64,000 nucleotides of DNA from Protonemura montana (Eukaryota > Arthropoda > Insecta > Plecoptera > Nemouridae), in contig OX387606.1 of NCBI GenBank assembly GCA_947568835.1, forward strand, positions 8,556,001 to 8,620,000. Reading direction: 5' to 3'. The notes below the pieces were generated by a model, which saw only the letters and a list, made by a program, of their open reading frames with translations, was not told the origin of the DNA and did not search any database. The position numbers and the translations under genes were made by a program. Positions 1-13,830 of the stretch are shown one piece after another; position 1 is the stretch's first letter; every line of letters begins with the position of its first letter.

Positions 1-529
1 TATTAAGCTTCACTCGCAAATACCGTACGCTACGTCCATCGTCAGAGGCGAAATAAATGTTAATTTATTTTTTAAGCACCATTGTAAATTGAATCTATAT
101 TTTTATGGCACCCCGAAATACTATTTCGGTCTTCAAAAAAAAATTCTATACTTAACCAACCCCACAAGTGAGCGCGTGTCGTGCCGTCGTCATGTTCAAA
201 ATGCACCCCTTTTTCCATGGCTTAGGATGGCAAGATCCCGTCACATTCACAGCGGATGATATTCAACGTAGGTTTGGGGGTCAGGCAACCCCTGGGGCTT
301 CATTTTCAATCTCACTGCCGAATCGCTATATATGGTCACATCCCGCAAACTCAAACCACGGAATCTTAATATAAAAATCACTGTATTTTTCATGAAGCAA
401 TATTTATTTGGCAAGAGCCACTGGAGACATGAAACTTTGCAACCCGTCTACGCGCACAGTTGCAGAAGTTTTCAATATGAACACAATTCACGACATTTGA
501 TATAGTTGTACGACATTTTTATTTCTTGC

Positions 530-645
530 AGTGACAGTCGCCTTGAATTCGTGTCCTACTCAAGTTCTGCAGGCCATTATCGATAAGACCTCCCTGATGT
601 ATCGAGCAGTTGCCAATTTGCCAGCAATCAGTTCTTATCCATTGT
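530..645 (+). other. possible upstream exon of the coiled-coil gene
   Basis: A good acceptor (tttcttgcag) ends near 531 and is followed by an open frame reading VALNSCPTQVLQAI and onward for about 40 codons. No convincing GT donor sits where one is needed; the nearest are weak GT sites near 605-648. It could be an exon of the downstream coiled-coil gene or a chance open frame. Nothing else gene-like was seen in positions 1-770. Confidence 0.2.
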
Positions 646-773
646 GGGTGTGCCTTGGCTAAAAGGGATACGTTCCGATTACGGTGTCGGATGGTTGGAT
701 GAATCCGCCAAGGCCAAGACGGTGATGGATTTGATTGCTTCGACTAATGTATCTGTTGTTTGTGTGTTGGCAG

Positions 774-3700
774 GCGGAAAGGGACGGTCTGGGCCAGGCT
801 CGAATGGAACTGGAACGGAAGCTGGAATGTCGGGAGCTGGAGTTGCACGAGAAAGAAGAAGAGCTCTTCCTTCAGTTGGAAAAAGCTGTGCGCTTGGAGG
901 AGGACTGCGAGAAGGTGAGTTTCTCTCGTTCTTATTTTTGTATCTTGAGGTGACCGCAATTCGGTCAAATATCAACAAGGAAAACTTACAAACAGGACAT
1001 CTCTGAAATGTGATAGAAAAGTTGAATATTTTTCTTCTTTTGCGAAACGTGTTTGTGGCCCGCAAACACCACAAAGGTGATGTTCTTTTAAAAAGAAACT
1101 TTAAATGTAGTTAGATTCTTGAAAGATTAACGGACCTTTGCAACATGTTACACGATTGGACACTGCCACACGATAATCTATTAATAGTCTTATGATGTGA
1201 CGCTTTCTTCCATTTATCCAAAAATTAGTTTCGATTTTCATAAATTTCCATAAATCATTCCTTCACTACTCAAAGAACAAACCACCATTAATGAAAGCGC
1301 CCATCGAGATTAGTCATAAGATAACCGACGTCCACATTACTTCCTCAAGTACAAAAATAGCAGTACACAACCGTGCCCCGAAGAAATCGATTTCCATTCT
1401 TATTCATTGTCGTGTCTCGCGCAGCAATTCAAAGAGGCTTGGTCCCCTATACAACAAGATGTATTACTCAATACCGTTCATGCTCGCAGGGGTAGTAATG
1501 GCACAATAAATGTGTCCCCCTGGGATGGTCGAGCTCCCCGTATAGATGGAATGGAATATTACATTATTCTATACCAACATTATGATGTGGTGCTAGGGAT
1601 GTGTTCCGCCCTAGCGAGAGAACCCGGAGACCATTACAGTGTGCTGTGCACATTCCCAGCCGAATCAATATCGTCGACGGTCCCAGACCGCTTTCGATCT
1701 GCCTGTGCTGTGCCTGCTTCTCGCTTTTATTCGTCTGGATGCTGTGGGTATCAGAGCTAGACAGTTCTCTCAGATATTGGTGGTGATGTTTTAAAATCTG
1801 GTATTCGATCTCAGCGTATCGATGAAGGCTGCTGTGGAAATTGGTCTAAGCTGTGACTGGCGACAGCTGATACGGAATTGAAATCGATGCCGTGGTTATG
1901 CGACTGGGTCTGTTTTGAGTTTCAAAAAGGTGTCGGATGTGATGGGAGTGCACTCTTGGTGTACTGAAGAGCTATTGCATTGTTCTGTATTTTTTTTTTT
2001 TGCGATTCATTATGTATTTTTGCATGCTCTTGTCTATCGACTACTACATTTCATCAAATAAATTTCATCCCGAGAGTTTTGAAACTTGTTAGTATGAGTT
2101 TGGAGCATTGGGTTTTGAAGTGGATTTAAAGTGGTTCTGAGCAGTAGCTCCCTCAGGTTTATTACCAAAGTGCACTGTGTAGAGGACAGTTTTGTTTTTG
2201 TTCTCTTCTGTCGTGGGATGCTTCAATAATTATAAGCTTGTTATACTCCCACATAATGGCAGTTATACAATTTAAAAGTATTCAATTTGATTCGCTTGAG
2301 GCTTGCCCCGAAACCCGCAATCATCGTCGTGGACCTAATAGCATCTCTTGTTCTCCGAGTCTTAAAATATTCCGACGACATCCGAAATTACACGCGTGGT
2401 AATTGTCGTAAATACATTTATCTAATTCTTTGACATCATTACTCGGGGGTATTCGTGACTGTCCTCGGCGTTCGACACGCTCTGCTCACAAACTTGAGCG
2501 CAGACGTTCGGTAGAACACTGATCATTATCTGGCTCTAGCAATGCCGACTAATCGGGATTTAACTCGGCAGGAGAAAATTCACGTACTTTCACCGCGAGG
2601 CGAAGAGTCAAGACGGACTCACATGGAAAAACAGGAACAATTAGATGACTTGTTGTTCAACTTAACTTTTAACTGACGCGCAAAGACTCAATGTCAAACG
2701 CGTTACTTGTTCAGTAGGCCCAATCATTCGATTGTGATTTTAGAGAGATGCCACCTACGCAGACGTGGCGCACGTGGTTTTGACACAGTGGGTCGACCTA
2801 TTTGTTTGTCATCTATTCTGCACCGGGTTTGAAGCCAGCAGCATGCATAAACATGTTGAGTACATTGAAACACACCTAGAAGGGACGTGGGGTGGGCTAC
2901 AAAACAAAAGAAGAAAAGAAAAGTTGGCATGTTAATTTGTAAATTAATTTAAGGTCATTGCGTAATTGGCTCATTATCGTATTCCCTATGTCGAAGACAG
3001 CCAGAGCTGTCATTTATTGCAATTCTTGGCACTAGACAGTTTTTGCAAGTACCTCGCGTCTCTTTACGATCGAGCTGAGCGACAAACAACGTAATTCTGT
3101 TTTATTTCATTGCAAACCTCAACTTTTTACAAGTTTAATTGCAGGCTTTCTTGTTATACGTCAGTGCGATATACCCTCGAGTGGTGTAATTAAACATTTC
3201 GCCATGACAGCTCGCCGCCGCCAGTCATCTCACCATCTCATCCCTAATTACTAGAAAAAATCGCTTACTTTGCTCTTTCATATCCTTGGAGAGTTCAGAG
3301 TTGAAATCAAGAATAGATCAATTTACCAGTACGTATTGAGCAAACTGAATTGAGATGTCCATAAATATCTTTATCGGTTTTTTTGCCTCTCTTTATTTTC
3401 CAGTTGCGTGCGGAGAAAAACAGATTCGCCGAATGGAAAGATCGTCTGGAAAAGGAAAAGATTGAAGCGTACAGACAGGTTGGTAATTCAATAAGGTAGT
3501 GGTTTTCGAGCACTGGTTCGTCCACCACTAGTTACTCTCTCGGCTACCAGTCGACGCCGATCTAATCGCAACTATAAACTTTGCATGACGCCGCCCACAA
3601 ATCACAGAGGCGGGCATGCCATCAAATGGATAGGTGTTCTTATCAGCAAGCGAACATGGGCCTAATGGATGTTGGAGGAACCGAGAAACGGAGTTTTATC

Positions 3701-6700
3701 ACTCGCTGGCAATTTCACACGAGCAAGGACGTGAAACATACAAGTGCAATTTGCCAAGTGTCAATTACTTTATGATTGAATTTGTTTCTCCAAGTTTTTT
3801 GGCCGAAACTGCTTATTATATTCGGAAAGAGCATTAGTAGCCAACTTTATCCATAAAAGAGAACGGGTAATGTTTCAAAGTGTTCTGATGTAAAAAAAAT
3901 ACTTTTAAATGTGTGTGTTTGGAAGACGCAGGGCAAGGCTGGACGGAACATGTTACTGCCCCTAAACCCAAACGGCGCACTCAAAATGCGCCCAATCGAT
4001 ACCGCCGCCTATTGGAGGTTGAATCCATTATTTGACTTTGGGGCACTAGGCCACAGATGGCAGCGAGTGCCTCACAAAACTTTATGGTTTGCCCACAACG
4101 TGGGACAATGTAGAATAATATGGCAGCTTTATATTTTACAACTTCACTATTACTTTGGCACAGAATGCATATTGTATCTAATCTACTTTTAAGCATTGCA
4201 TTGCTATTACAGGAGGACAAGTTTCAAATAGAGTCCACCCTTATATAAATGTTATGCGATAATTTCTTCGTTTATCTTTGAAAGTTATATCTGTCACTTA
4301 CAAGTCATTTTTATTTCCCGACTTATGAAAAGCTTGTTTAACACACATATTTTTGGCATTATCTTAGAACTTGGGCGATGTGAAATGTCATTGGCATAAA
4401 TCACACCGATAACAAAAAAATGTCTTTCATAGTCTAAAGCGAGATATCCGTGTTTATTTAGCATGCTTATTCATTCTTTTATTCTCTATAATACTAAAAC
4501 TTCTTTTGCAACTCTACCGCATGAATATCCTCTGGGGATTGAAAGAGCCCACCAGTGGTGTGTCAAAGATTTTTGGCGATCCGCACGGGACGCCATAGCG
4601 TCACCCTACAGTGGCGTGCATTTCCGACATCTTCCCTAACCGACGCATTGTGTTTCAGCTGAAGCGTCAGGCGTCGGAGTCTGAATCCACGCGTCGCGGG
4701 GTGGAGCGGGCAAGGCAAGAGGTTGTCCGGCAAGTTACCGTGATCGCCGCTGAGAAGGACACTTTGGAGAAAGAGGTGCGCCGTTGGCTCGTCTTCATTT
4801 TCCCTCTAATCGGTTGATTACAGCTTGACAGACTCACGGCAATCAAAAACTGTCTTGCGCACGTGTAATTGTTGAGGCGGTGGAGTTACGATACAATTAC
4901 CTACAGCGACAAAACTATAAAGTGACATTGAAATGTTTACGACTCCTATAAAGAGTTGGCTCAGGCTGGCATGTTGTTATTATTTTCTGCGTTTTTTCCG
5001 TTGGCTGTTAATTAAATTTCCAGTGGCATTAAGGCAGTTGGTGCCACTTGCGCCCATTGGCAACATTTGGTAAGTGGCGGTTATCGCGAAATTGAATTGG
5101 TAGTAACCGTTTACAAATGATTTTTCTTCGAAACGCCCTTTAGAACTCCTTTGAAATGTCAGCAGTCGGTCTGCAATCATTTTGTCAGCCTTGTATTGTG
5201 TTTCATTTCGTAAATCTCTCGGAGAAGCTGCGCCATAAAATGCGCAATTAATTTAATCGTTTTTGTCATTATGGGCGTATTTGCGTTGGGCCCAAAAAGA
5301 AGTAAAAATTGGTTGAACGTTCGTCTTACACTTTCTCCAGAATGAACGACTGAAAGAAAGGCTGAGCGAGGAGAGGAAAGGCGTCGGCAATTTCTTGGGA
5401 GACATTTCGCACCAGAAGAAGAGGATCAGCCAAAACGTCATCGGACTGGAGAAGGAAGTAAGAGCTCTAAAACCTTTAGAAAACATAAAAAATCCAGTTC
5501 ATTTTTTTTTTTTCGAAACTAGTCCTTTAAAATAAGTATAGCAATTTAATAATTTCTTGTCCCCGAACCACCGAACCAATTAACTTAAAACTAAAGGTTG
5601 CGAAGTGTTTTCAATTGGCTCTAATTATTCTGCGTACTGACCATTTCTTATTGAATCTTGTCTTAATTAGGTGACAGAGTTGAAGTATGTGGCCAGGCAG
5701 ACCCAGTCTCTAAACAGCCAGTTCAAGAAAGGAATGAAGCATTTGGCTACTTGCAAGAGGAAGAAATGCTCCGTTTGCGCTTACACGAAGGCGACCTTTG
5801 GAGAATATGCCAACCGGGATGAGTAAGTTAAATTATTTCAAAATCTGTACTATAGATTTCTCTGGGACAGGTTTTACAAACAAAAATTTCCATCCCCTAA
5901 GTCTCGTAACATCCTGGAAACCTGTAAGAAAGTTAATTTCACCCCACATTTGCTCATTGCATTCTTGTATGCACCACACATGTTGCTTTTTTCATTTAAA
6001 ATTTGTGTGGCTCTGATTTTAGCAGCAGTCTAGTTTATGTTGGCCTCTCCCAAACCAGACTCTGGATCGATGCAAACATTTGTCTAAGAACACCGGCTTG
6101 GGCTACCATTGATAGCTATCCTTATTCAATGGTAGTACTTAACTAACCCTAAAAAGTCAATTTGACCAGTACCTACCCAGCTAGACTTCGTTGACTAAAT
6201 CCCAGTGTGTTCAGCCGCAAGCTGGCAGGCTGCTTTCAGACGCCGTTTCAAGACCTGCGCAACTGGATTCGCCCGAACCTGTCCGCTTCGGATGACGAGG
6301 GATTACGCTGTAAGGACGGAGATACTGAGCGGCTGTCTTGCGCTTCTGGTGGCTCCATCCCTTATGGTCATCACTCGCCCCTGCCATCAACACGGTCCGA
6401 GTACTCGTTCCGAAGGGCGTACTCAACGGAAACCTCTACTAGCTCGCCATCTCCGTCGCCCACTCCGTCGCTGCCGCTGGAGTGTCTTGACAGGGCCAGC
6501 GGACCGTATATCTCCTACATAGACGAGGTAAGAGCAAGATTTAGCTTTGGGTAGAGCAGATATGTGCTATAATTTCATCCCAAAAGCCTTTATAATTGTA
6601 ATAACTGTTAGGGCTTGGAATGAAGAGGGATCATTATTTTAATTTATTGTACGTTTGCCTAAACCTACCTTAAGATATCTTGCTACAATTTCCGTATTTC

Positions 6701-7565
6701 GTATTCATGTCACTGCTTCATGAAGTTTAAAAAAATACTGCACTTGGCAACAAATATGTAGAGTTGGGTTCAGTAACCGTGAAGTGGTGCTACCATTTTG
6801 AGAGTCCCAAAAAGTATGTTGCCAATGGTTGACTTGTGGTGCAATGCACTAAATATTAGATGTGGAAAAATAAGGACCCTTCAACAAAGCATCATTGTCG
6901 TGGGGAAGAAGGAAAGATAGAGAGAGAGGGAGCGCATACCAGAGGCGTAAAAAAGATGTTTCGACTCTCATGGTGCACGTGTAAAGATTCACGTTTTGGC
7001 AATGTTGCCGACATGAGTCAAAAAACCATAATCCTAATCTTAATTAATCCCTCGCATTAATGCAGGGGATCTATGTCGGCAGCCTTGGTTTGATTTATGT
7101 TCTTGATTTGGCTGATTAGTTGCCGATGAGAGGAATCTACTCAAACAGTCAAAATACTAACTTCTTAAAAACATCCAGACAACCATTTTCTATGAAGTAT
7201 TTAACCCAAACCAACTATTCCCCACTCTTCTGCAGGCAAGCACCAGCTCCGAGTCCAGCAGCGACTCCGGCCACGGGGAGGAGTCATACAACATCGTCGA
7301 CGGCCCTCCCTGCCACTGCGTCTTCGACACAACCGCCCCAACAGACACGTCCCTCACCTCGACGTCTTCCGCTAGCAACGCTGGCGCACGCGCATTCTCC
7401 TCTGACTCGGGCTTCTCTAGCGAGCTCTACGACTCACGCAGGACGAATGACAAGTCTTCGGGCGGGCTGCAGAGGTCCAAGTGGTCTGCATCGTTCAGAA
7501 AACTCATTAGTCGCGTGTCGAAGCGGTCTTCCAGTCACGAAGCACGAAAAGAAACCACGAACTAG
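774..7565 (+). CDS. coiled-coil protein with Cys motif and basic C-terminus, 5'-truncated
   Basis: The seven chained coding exons are 774-914, 3404-3478, 4659-4775, 5341-5457, 5671-5822, 6215-6527 and 7236-7565, with consensus splice sites and compatible phases, giving at least 414 residues to the TAG at 7563. I do not recognise the family. The first four exons are highly charged and heptad-like (for example ELHEKEEELF, EKEKIEAYRQ), so this part is probably a long coiled coil. It is followed by a short cysteine cluster (TCKRKKCSVC), a conserved-looking stretch (FQDLRNWIRP), a Ser/Pro-rich low-complexity region, two SSDSG-type acidic-serine motifs and a basic helix near the end (WSASFRKLISRVSKR). 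The first four exon lengths are multiples of three (141, 75, 117, 117), so they could be skipped without a frameshift. The start lies outside the window or in unrecognised upstream exons. A cytoskeletal or centrosomal adaptor would fit, but that is inference. Confidence 0.78.
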
Positions 7566-7847
7566 GGGCGGATGTCGTCTTACGTGGATGGTGGCTCTGA
7601 TTAGTTTTGTGAATGTAGGTGGGAAAAGAAATGTATTGTTTTGGATTGGATTGGGATTGGGTAAGAGGATTGTGCACCCAGTTTTGTCGATCGAAATTGT
7701 CATTCTATTCAAAAAAGTTTATTATTACAAGTAAGGCCTTAAGAGAGCTGTATAGCAATTTGACTTGGGATGGAAAACAAATTTTATTGATGGCACTAAT
7801 TTCTTTTATTCATAAAGATTCTTGATTTTATTTAAACTGCATCTCTC

Positions 7848-7853
7848 AATAAA
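7848..7853 (+). promoter_or_regulatory. polyadenylation signal AATAAA of the coiled-coil gene
   Basis: AATAAA lies about 280 bases after the stop codon at 7565, so the 3' UTR is short. The assignment rests only on position. Confidence 0.45.
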
Positions 7854-7859
7854 TTTTAG

Positions 7860-9150
7860 CTGTCGTAAATTATACACGTTCGTTAGCTGTTGATTTTAGA
7901 AATATAGCCTCCGCAAAATTTAAAAAGGAGGCAAAACTGTCAAAAGTATAAAGGTTATATGAGTTGTTATAGGTAGATTCGAACTTGATCCGATAAGGCT
8001 GTCGCTTAAAAATAAGTCGGCATTTCTCTCCTAATGGAGCAGAACTGATCGCTTTACTCAAACGTAAAGCTGGAAGCGTGAAAGACTACCCTGAAAGTGA
8101 AACTATGGTATTTTGTCAGGCACAACGTACTTAAAGACAATTTTGAAGTGTGTTTCACGCTAAACATTTCCCCTTGCCATTACTTGTAGGAATAACGTAG
8201 TATAACTTTTTTTTTCATCAATAGGTAGTTGATAACCCTCGGGCTGGGAAAAAGATTGGAACTTGTTATCTTTATGCTGATGTTTTTAGAAAGTATCCTT
8301 AGGTGTTACTGACTGTTTCCAATATTTTATAGGCAGTTATATGGGCAGCTTTGGAATTTGGAGTGAGCAAAATTTGAGGACTGGATAGTGTACTAACAAA
8401 CTTAGAAATAGAGTTGAACGAATTCCACATATGTACTTGTCAAAAACAAAATCTGTTTTAATCGTAACTAGCTGTTTAAGTTAACGTTTTCATATCCTAA
8501 TAATTTATTGATCATTACGGATAATGTCCTATGACGATTTTTGTATCCCCATTTTGTCGGTAAGGTTGTAATGGGTGACCCATTCCGTTCTTTGCACCCA
8601 TGTCATCTCCCCATCTTCTCTGACCTTCTCAACTGGTTGAGAGATTCAGAAGTTCGTAAAATGTTTCTGCGAGCAGCAAAATCAAGTTAGAAATCTGGGA
8701 AGTATGCTTGCTCAGCGTATCGTCATTTTTATCTTAAGGTCACTCAACTGTTGATTCTGTTGTAGGAGGAAATTATTTAAGAACAATTCTTATCAGTACA
8801 ACATTGCTCTAGTTGCTTTATGACTTAAATTTCGAAAAATAAACGTTTCCAACTGTGACATATTTTTTTCTTGAAATGGAATTTCTATTTAGTCTAAAGA
8901 ATTTGTTCAGAACCAATTTTTTTTTTGCAGTTTTCCATGTTCCATGTAAGCATTGAAATTGGCTGCCACCTTCCTCTAAGCTACCTACTTCCACCACTGC
9001 CTGAACTTGAATCCAATTTGAAACTATTCTGAGCGTGAACCAAAAATGTTTCCAAAATAGAACAATACGTACCAACCACGATTACCAACATCTGTATCGA
9101 TTCTCCTCCAAAATCCTGATACAAAACTGCAGCCAAGCTTCGAAATCTGT
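7860..9150. other. intergenic stretch, no gene seen
   Basis: AT-rich sequence between the end of the coiled-coil gene and the putative 3' end of the minus-strand membrane-protein gene. Only short stop-bounded frames without splice-compatible structure are present. No repeat was recognised. Confidence 0.5.
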
Positions 9151-9156
9151 GATTCT

Positions 9157-10681
9157 TTTATTATTACAAAATATTTTAATTGTTTACATACATTTATAAT
9201 CACCTGGAAAGAGGTCTATTTAAATGCCAATATTACACATTTTTTTAATTCAACAGGGACAACCAAAATGAAAATCATATCAGTCAAGGCATTAACAAGT
9301 AGGTATTTAAACGGTATCTTTTCACACGATTATTAGATTCGTTTCTGAATAAATTTCATACATGCCAGTATTTACAAATTACAATCCGATAATGCATTTT
9401 TTTGTACACACTAATATGCCCCGCTTGGCAGTCTCTGAATCAATCTTGGACCCAGTATTGTCTCTGTACAAATCTACAGCCCTTGCGTAACGTTAAGTCA
9501 CCTTTCTTCCACCAGCTTAGAAACTATTCCGTGCCAATCATGCTCCACACATGAGGTTTTGAGATCGCTAAATGTTAGCAACCAAACACCGATATTCACA
9601 CGACATTCTACCTACGCACAGCTGAAGCCAGAGACAGATAAATGTGCCCTTCGAAATACAAACACTGAAATATACATGTACCTTCCGGCTTTAGGTGAGT
9701 TACCCTCTGACCTCTAATTGATCTCTAGAAGAGATCAGTGGCGTTACCTTACTTAAAGATGTATTGGTAGGCCTAATCAACAATTTGCAACTTTGTTACT
9801 AAATTAATTACATTTTATTCTATGTGGGTACAATTAATACCCAAACATTTGGTCCACTATACTTGGGGGTCCATATACATTATGTCACTCACTCACAAAT
9901 AAACTTTTAATTATTTACAATTAACAAAATTATCCAACTTATATTAAATCAAATTAAATATCGGTAATGATATAACAACGGAGATAACGACATTTACATT
10001 TCGTTTTTGTTCAGATATGACACATCTTTCATATGCAATGTGCAAGCCAACATTTTCCGAGTCTACCAATATGCATCCGAACAAACACATTCTAAATGAT
10101 AAATTATGAAACAAATTTGATCACAGCAGCTACTGCATCACAAGCCAGCTCGTCCAAGAACAATATAATACAAAATCGTTCATCTCGACTTTTATCCCTC
10201 CCATAGGAGCATTAAATTCTCCCTAGACTCCTTTGCTAAATGGACATCACATTTTATTTTAGATCAAACCCTTTTGGGAAAAGGTTTTACGCAGAGGTCA
10301 CTCGTTGGACATTTACAATTCTTCACAAGGGAGATGACGAACGTACGAAATTGTGCGCCCAAGCCGGAATAAAAATCCGGGATCGTGTAGCTATCTATTG
10401 GTATTTAGACGGATTTTAGCAGAATATTGTTTCGCGATTCCTGTCAGCAAACAACTGAGCGTACTTAGAGAGAAATTTACTGAATATTTAGCATTGAAAT
10501 TAATAAAATAAAATTGTCGGCTCTCTTATCGGGTTTTCTGTTAGTTTTAAATATGTCATTGAAATCGATCTGCTTTCTTTCCATTAGCCGCCTACCGAGA
10601 CTGCGAGAAGAGTCAACGAATCTTTCGTTGATAATCTATTTGTTTTGACAATACTACTGGCACAACAACAAACAATCATCA
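9157..10681 (-). other. probable 3' UTR of the membrane-protein gene
   Basis: About 1.5 kb of AT-rich sequence follows the minus-strand stop codon at 10682. The first plausible minus-strand AATAAA (TTTATT on the plus strand) that I would use is at 9157-9162. A shorter UTR is possible. No open frame of note lies inside. Confidence 0.35.
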
Positions 10682-13209
10682 CTATTCTGCATGCCGTTGG
10701 TCAACGTCAGAGTGTTCTGGGGGGTTGGGGTTGGACACGACCCCAGGATAGCTGCTCATGATGACCTTGTGCTTGAGTGCCTCCTCGTACGGTGGGGGCG
10801 ACGAACTGGCCAGGTGATTGCTGGGCAGGAAGAGACCCATGCAAGGCGTAGGGTGCATCGAGAAGCCAGGGGGACCTGTAGGCGACAAGAAGCCAGAGGG
10901 TGAGCGAGGGTCCTGCCCGCCGGCGCCAGCCATCGGGCCGAACACTGCACAAAACGAGAAGGCACGGGGTCGTTAGTATAGACCACCCACCCCATCGGGT
11001 CACGTAAATTTTGTGTAATTTTTTTCAAAATTTATTTCCATTGAACAATCAAATATAGTTATTTAAACAAACTTTCTGGCTAGATGTAAGCTTTGGGACA
11101 CATTAGGTACCTAGAAGTTTCTTAGGAAACTGGCAGATGTCCACATTTTCTTTGGTGTGTTTACAGAAAGGGGTGATGACCTTGGCTAGTTGACCTGCTA
11201 TTGGTTGATGTTGCTTTTCAAAGCCAGCAAATCAGATGCCGGTTTCAGTTGAGACAAAATTTTTCTAGCCGCATATATTTAAGCAGTTGAGGCGGCAATT
11301 CAATTGGGTTTCGATGCACACAAATAATGTCGTGATTAATGGAGGACAAATACATTGTTTACCTCTGCGAGAAAGTCTTTTAGGTGTGTTTTAGGTGTGG
11401 ATGTTTGTGGAGTAAATGCATTTTGGATTACATTATTTTAATTTCAGGTAAGGTGGAAGGGAGGTAGTTGGCCTTATGAACTAACTTCCATGGGTAGCTG
11501 GTGATTTTAAAGTGCATGCATATGATCTTTCAATTGTGAGATGCGGCATAACTTAACGTAGACATTTAAAAACGTAAATGAAAATGTAATCGTGAAATTT
11601 TCAGACTGTGTCAATGAACTTGTAATTTTTTTGAGAGAATGGACAGGATGTTGCGAATAGTTTTAACTTTTAATCATACCTCTGTAAGACGCCACCCATG
11701 TTGGTTGCTGTTGGTGTTGAAGTTGGGGATATTGCTGCTGCATTTGCTGCTGCGAATGAATCTCTTCCAATTCCCTCGGCAAGTCTAGTCTCCGTCTTCG
11801 ACGCATGTAAAGCTTGCCGCTGGGGAAATCAAGCAGTCAAGTAACAATCTTTCACGAGCAGACCGTCGCAAGTTTATCTAAATTCAAGATATTGGCGACT
11901 TACCAGTTGCAGAAAACTCTGAAGCAGAAGTAAACGAGTCCACAACAGGCGAGTACGATCACTCCTGGCATAATCAGGTCTTTCCACACGTCGAACTTTG
12001 TGCCTAGAAAGAAAATCGTGCGTTCAATAAGTAACTAAATTTGTTGGTGGCTGAGCAACTCTACATAACCAAAAATGTATTGATCTTTGCTTTGCCAACT
12101 TATACCTCAACTCTCTATATCTAATTTTGTCGCATAATTTTTTCAGTTGAAAATTAAGTTTTTATTTTATTTAGGTGGGACACTGTATCTGTCGAGTCAC
12201 ATTATTTGCCGAGCGTACGAAAACGATCGATCTAGCGTGAGCTATGGCTGGTGATTATGGATCGAATTCAAATACTTTTGTAACTGTAGTAAAATAATAA
12301 TGGTGCTAGAGCTCTCGTCTTCCAAAGTCTACGCTACAGTAAAAGTTTGAGTTTAAGGCGCAATTAAAGTTGCCTGAAGGCAATGAAGGCAATGACTTAC
12401 TGTTATATGTTTCTTCCTCCATGAAGAAACACCTCTTCGAGATTGTGTCCCACTCGAGCTTCCGGCGGCATCGGCATATTCTGGGTTCGTTCGACGAACA
12501 TATCAGATCCGTCTCTGACATCATGCAGTCCGTGTCCGAACGGCATTTCATGCCGAACACTGTCACTAGAGAAATGGGAGAGATTCAGGGTAGGTACATT
12601 TAAATTGGGATAGCCAAGTGTCCAATAAGTTCTGGACTATAAAAATGAAGAGTACTGGAACCCTAGTGGTGGCTCAGTGAGATCAAGCCCTTGTCAAATT
12701 CACCCCCTAATTGCTGATGATTCACTCGAATTTGTCCAAATGACAATGTTTCCTACTGGAGCAACCGTTTGTGGCTACTTAGATTCATGCAGGGCGCACA
12801 ATAAAAACATTTCTCAATAGCCTTCTCTGACATACCATGAGATTTATTTAATTTTCAAGAAACAGTTCAGTCACAAAATCACGACTTGCAATCTTAGCTA
12901 TTAGTCATATCATGAACGATGGGTGAAATAAAACTTTGTGATTACCAGCCTCGTAAAGTAGCAATAGACATGAACTTTAACACAACAAAAAAGTGCTATT
13001 TTAAGGCCAGTGCAATATGGGCCCAATACACTTGAAGCAAGCAACAAATAAGTAGCATGGCTACAGTCCCAGGTGCCAAGTTATCATCGATTCTATTCCA
13101 ATCAGCTTCAAACGTTAGGAAACTCACCCAATGTTGTCCAGCTGAAAGCCTGAGCGAGGTTGGTGAGTAGTAAAAGCGATACGTGGATGGTGTAGATGAT
13201 TTCCCTCAT
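10682..13209 (-). CDS. small type I membrane protein, Cys-rich ectodomain, PPxY tail
   Basis: Five coding exons (13209-13128, 12565-12401, 12003-11904, 11819-11680, 10944-10682) join in phase into 249 residues. The chosen ATG opens a classic signal peptide (MREIIYTIHVSLLLLTNLAQA). A short ectodomain has six cysteines in a C-x5-C-x8-C-x6-C-x-C-x13-C arrangement (CRSDTDC, ICSS, CRCRR, KRCFF), resembling a small insect EB-type module. One transmembrane helix follows (GVIVLACCGLVYFCF), then Cys-rich and Arg-rich juxtamembrane residues (FCNCGKLYMRRRR) that suggest palmitoylation and an inside-positive end. The cytoplasmic tail is glutamine-rich, then Pro/Gly-rich, with SSPPPYEEAL, a PPxY site for WW-domain proteins such as Nedd4-type ligases. 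It lies head-to-head with MED27, about 620 bases between start codons. The family is not recognised. The membrane topology is well supported; function is unknown. Confidence 0.82.
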
Positions 13210-13830
13210 CTTTGCAGTTTGTTGTGACGCCTGGCAGCGTCGCTGACGGGAGAGGGTAGTCGCCGTCGCCGTCGACTGGCTGTCTCGCAGTCGACGCTGC
13301 CTGTTCACAACAAGTCTGTCGACGGCGGGGTAGCAACCCTCAAATATTGATCGCAATTGCAGCGCGGCGCACTCGCCCGTATTCTAATCGCCTAGACTCG
13401 TCTCGTTTTGTGCTGCACGTTGCTGGCGCGAGACGGCAGGAGTGATGATTTTAGAAGTTTCCCGATGTAGACACAATTCCTGAATACCTACCAATTGAAA
13501 TAATATGCATGGAGCATAAACGCTTTTTCCGACAAAGGTCGTTGCTTTTACTTTTTTTCGTAGTTTATGAATAACAATTAAGCGTTTCTTTGCTTCGGCA
13601 TTGGTAAAGGAACTAGACTGTAAATTTGAAACTGAAAAAAAAAACACGAAGAAATCCTCCTCTTCAAACCGCTTCATTCATCATCCTCAGTTACGACCTA
13701 CCAAAGCGATAAATTCGAAGCTTGTTGAGTTGACGTTTGGCGTCTTGGAGGTTATGTGTTCGTAAACCGCTTCAATCGCTATTTCTCTTCCATTTTGGGA
13801 GGAAGTGTTATTTTTTCGGTTTGATCAAAC
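13210..13830. promoter_or_regulatory. divergent promoter region, membrane protein / MED27
   Basis: The start codons of the two divergent genes are 621 bases apart. The interval must contain both 5' UTRs and both promoters unless distant 5' exons exist. It has a GC-richer part near 13240-13440 on the membrane-gene side and an AT-rich centre. No TATA box or other defined core element could be assigned. Confidence 0.45.

Noticed and set aside
679-1074. Minus-strand 131-codon frame overlapping a coiled-coil exon
   Set aside because: It is the shadow of the plus-strand exon at 774-914, which has splice sites and matching phase.
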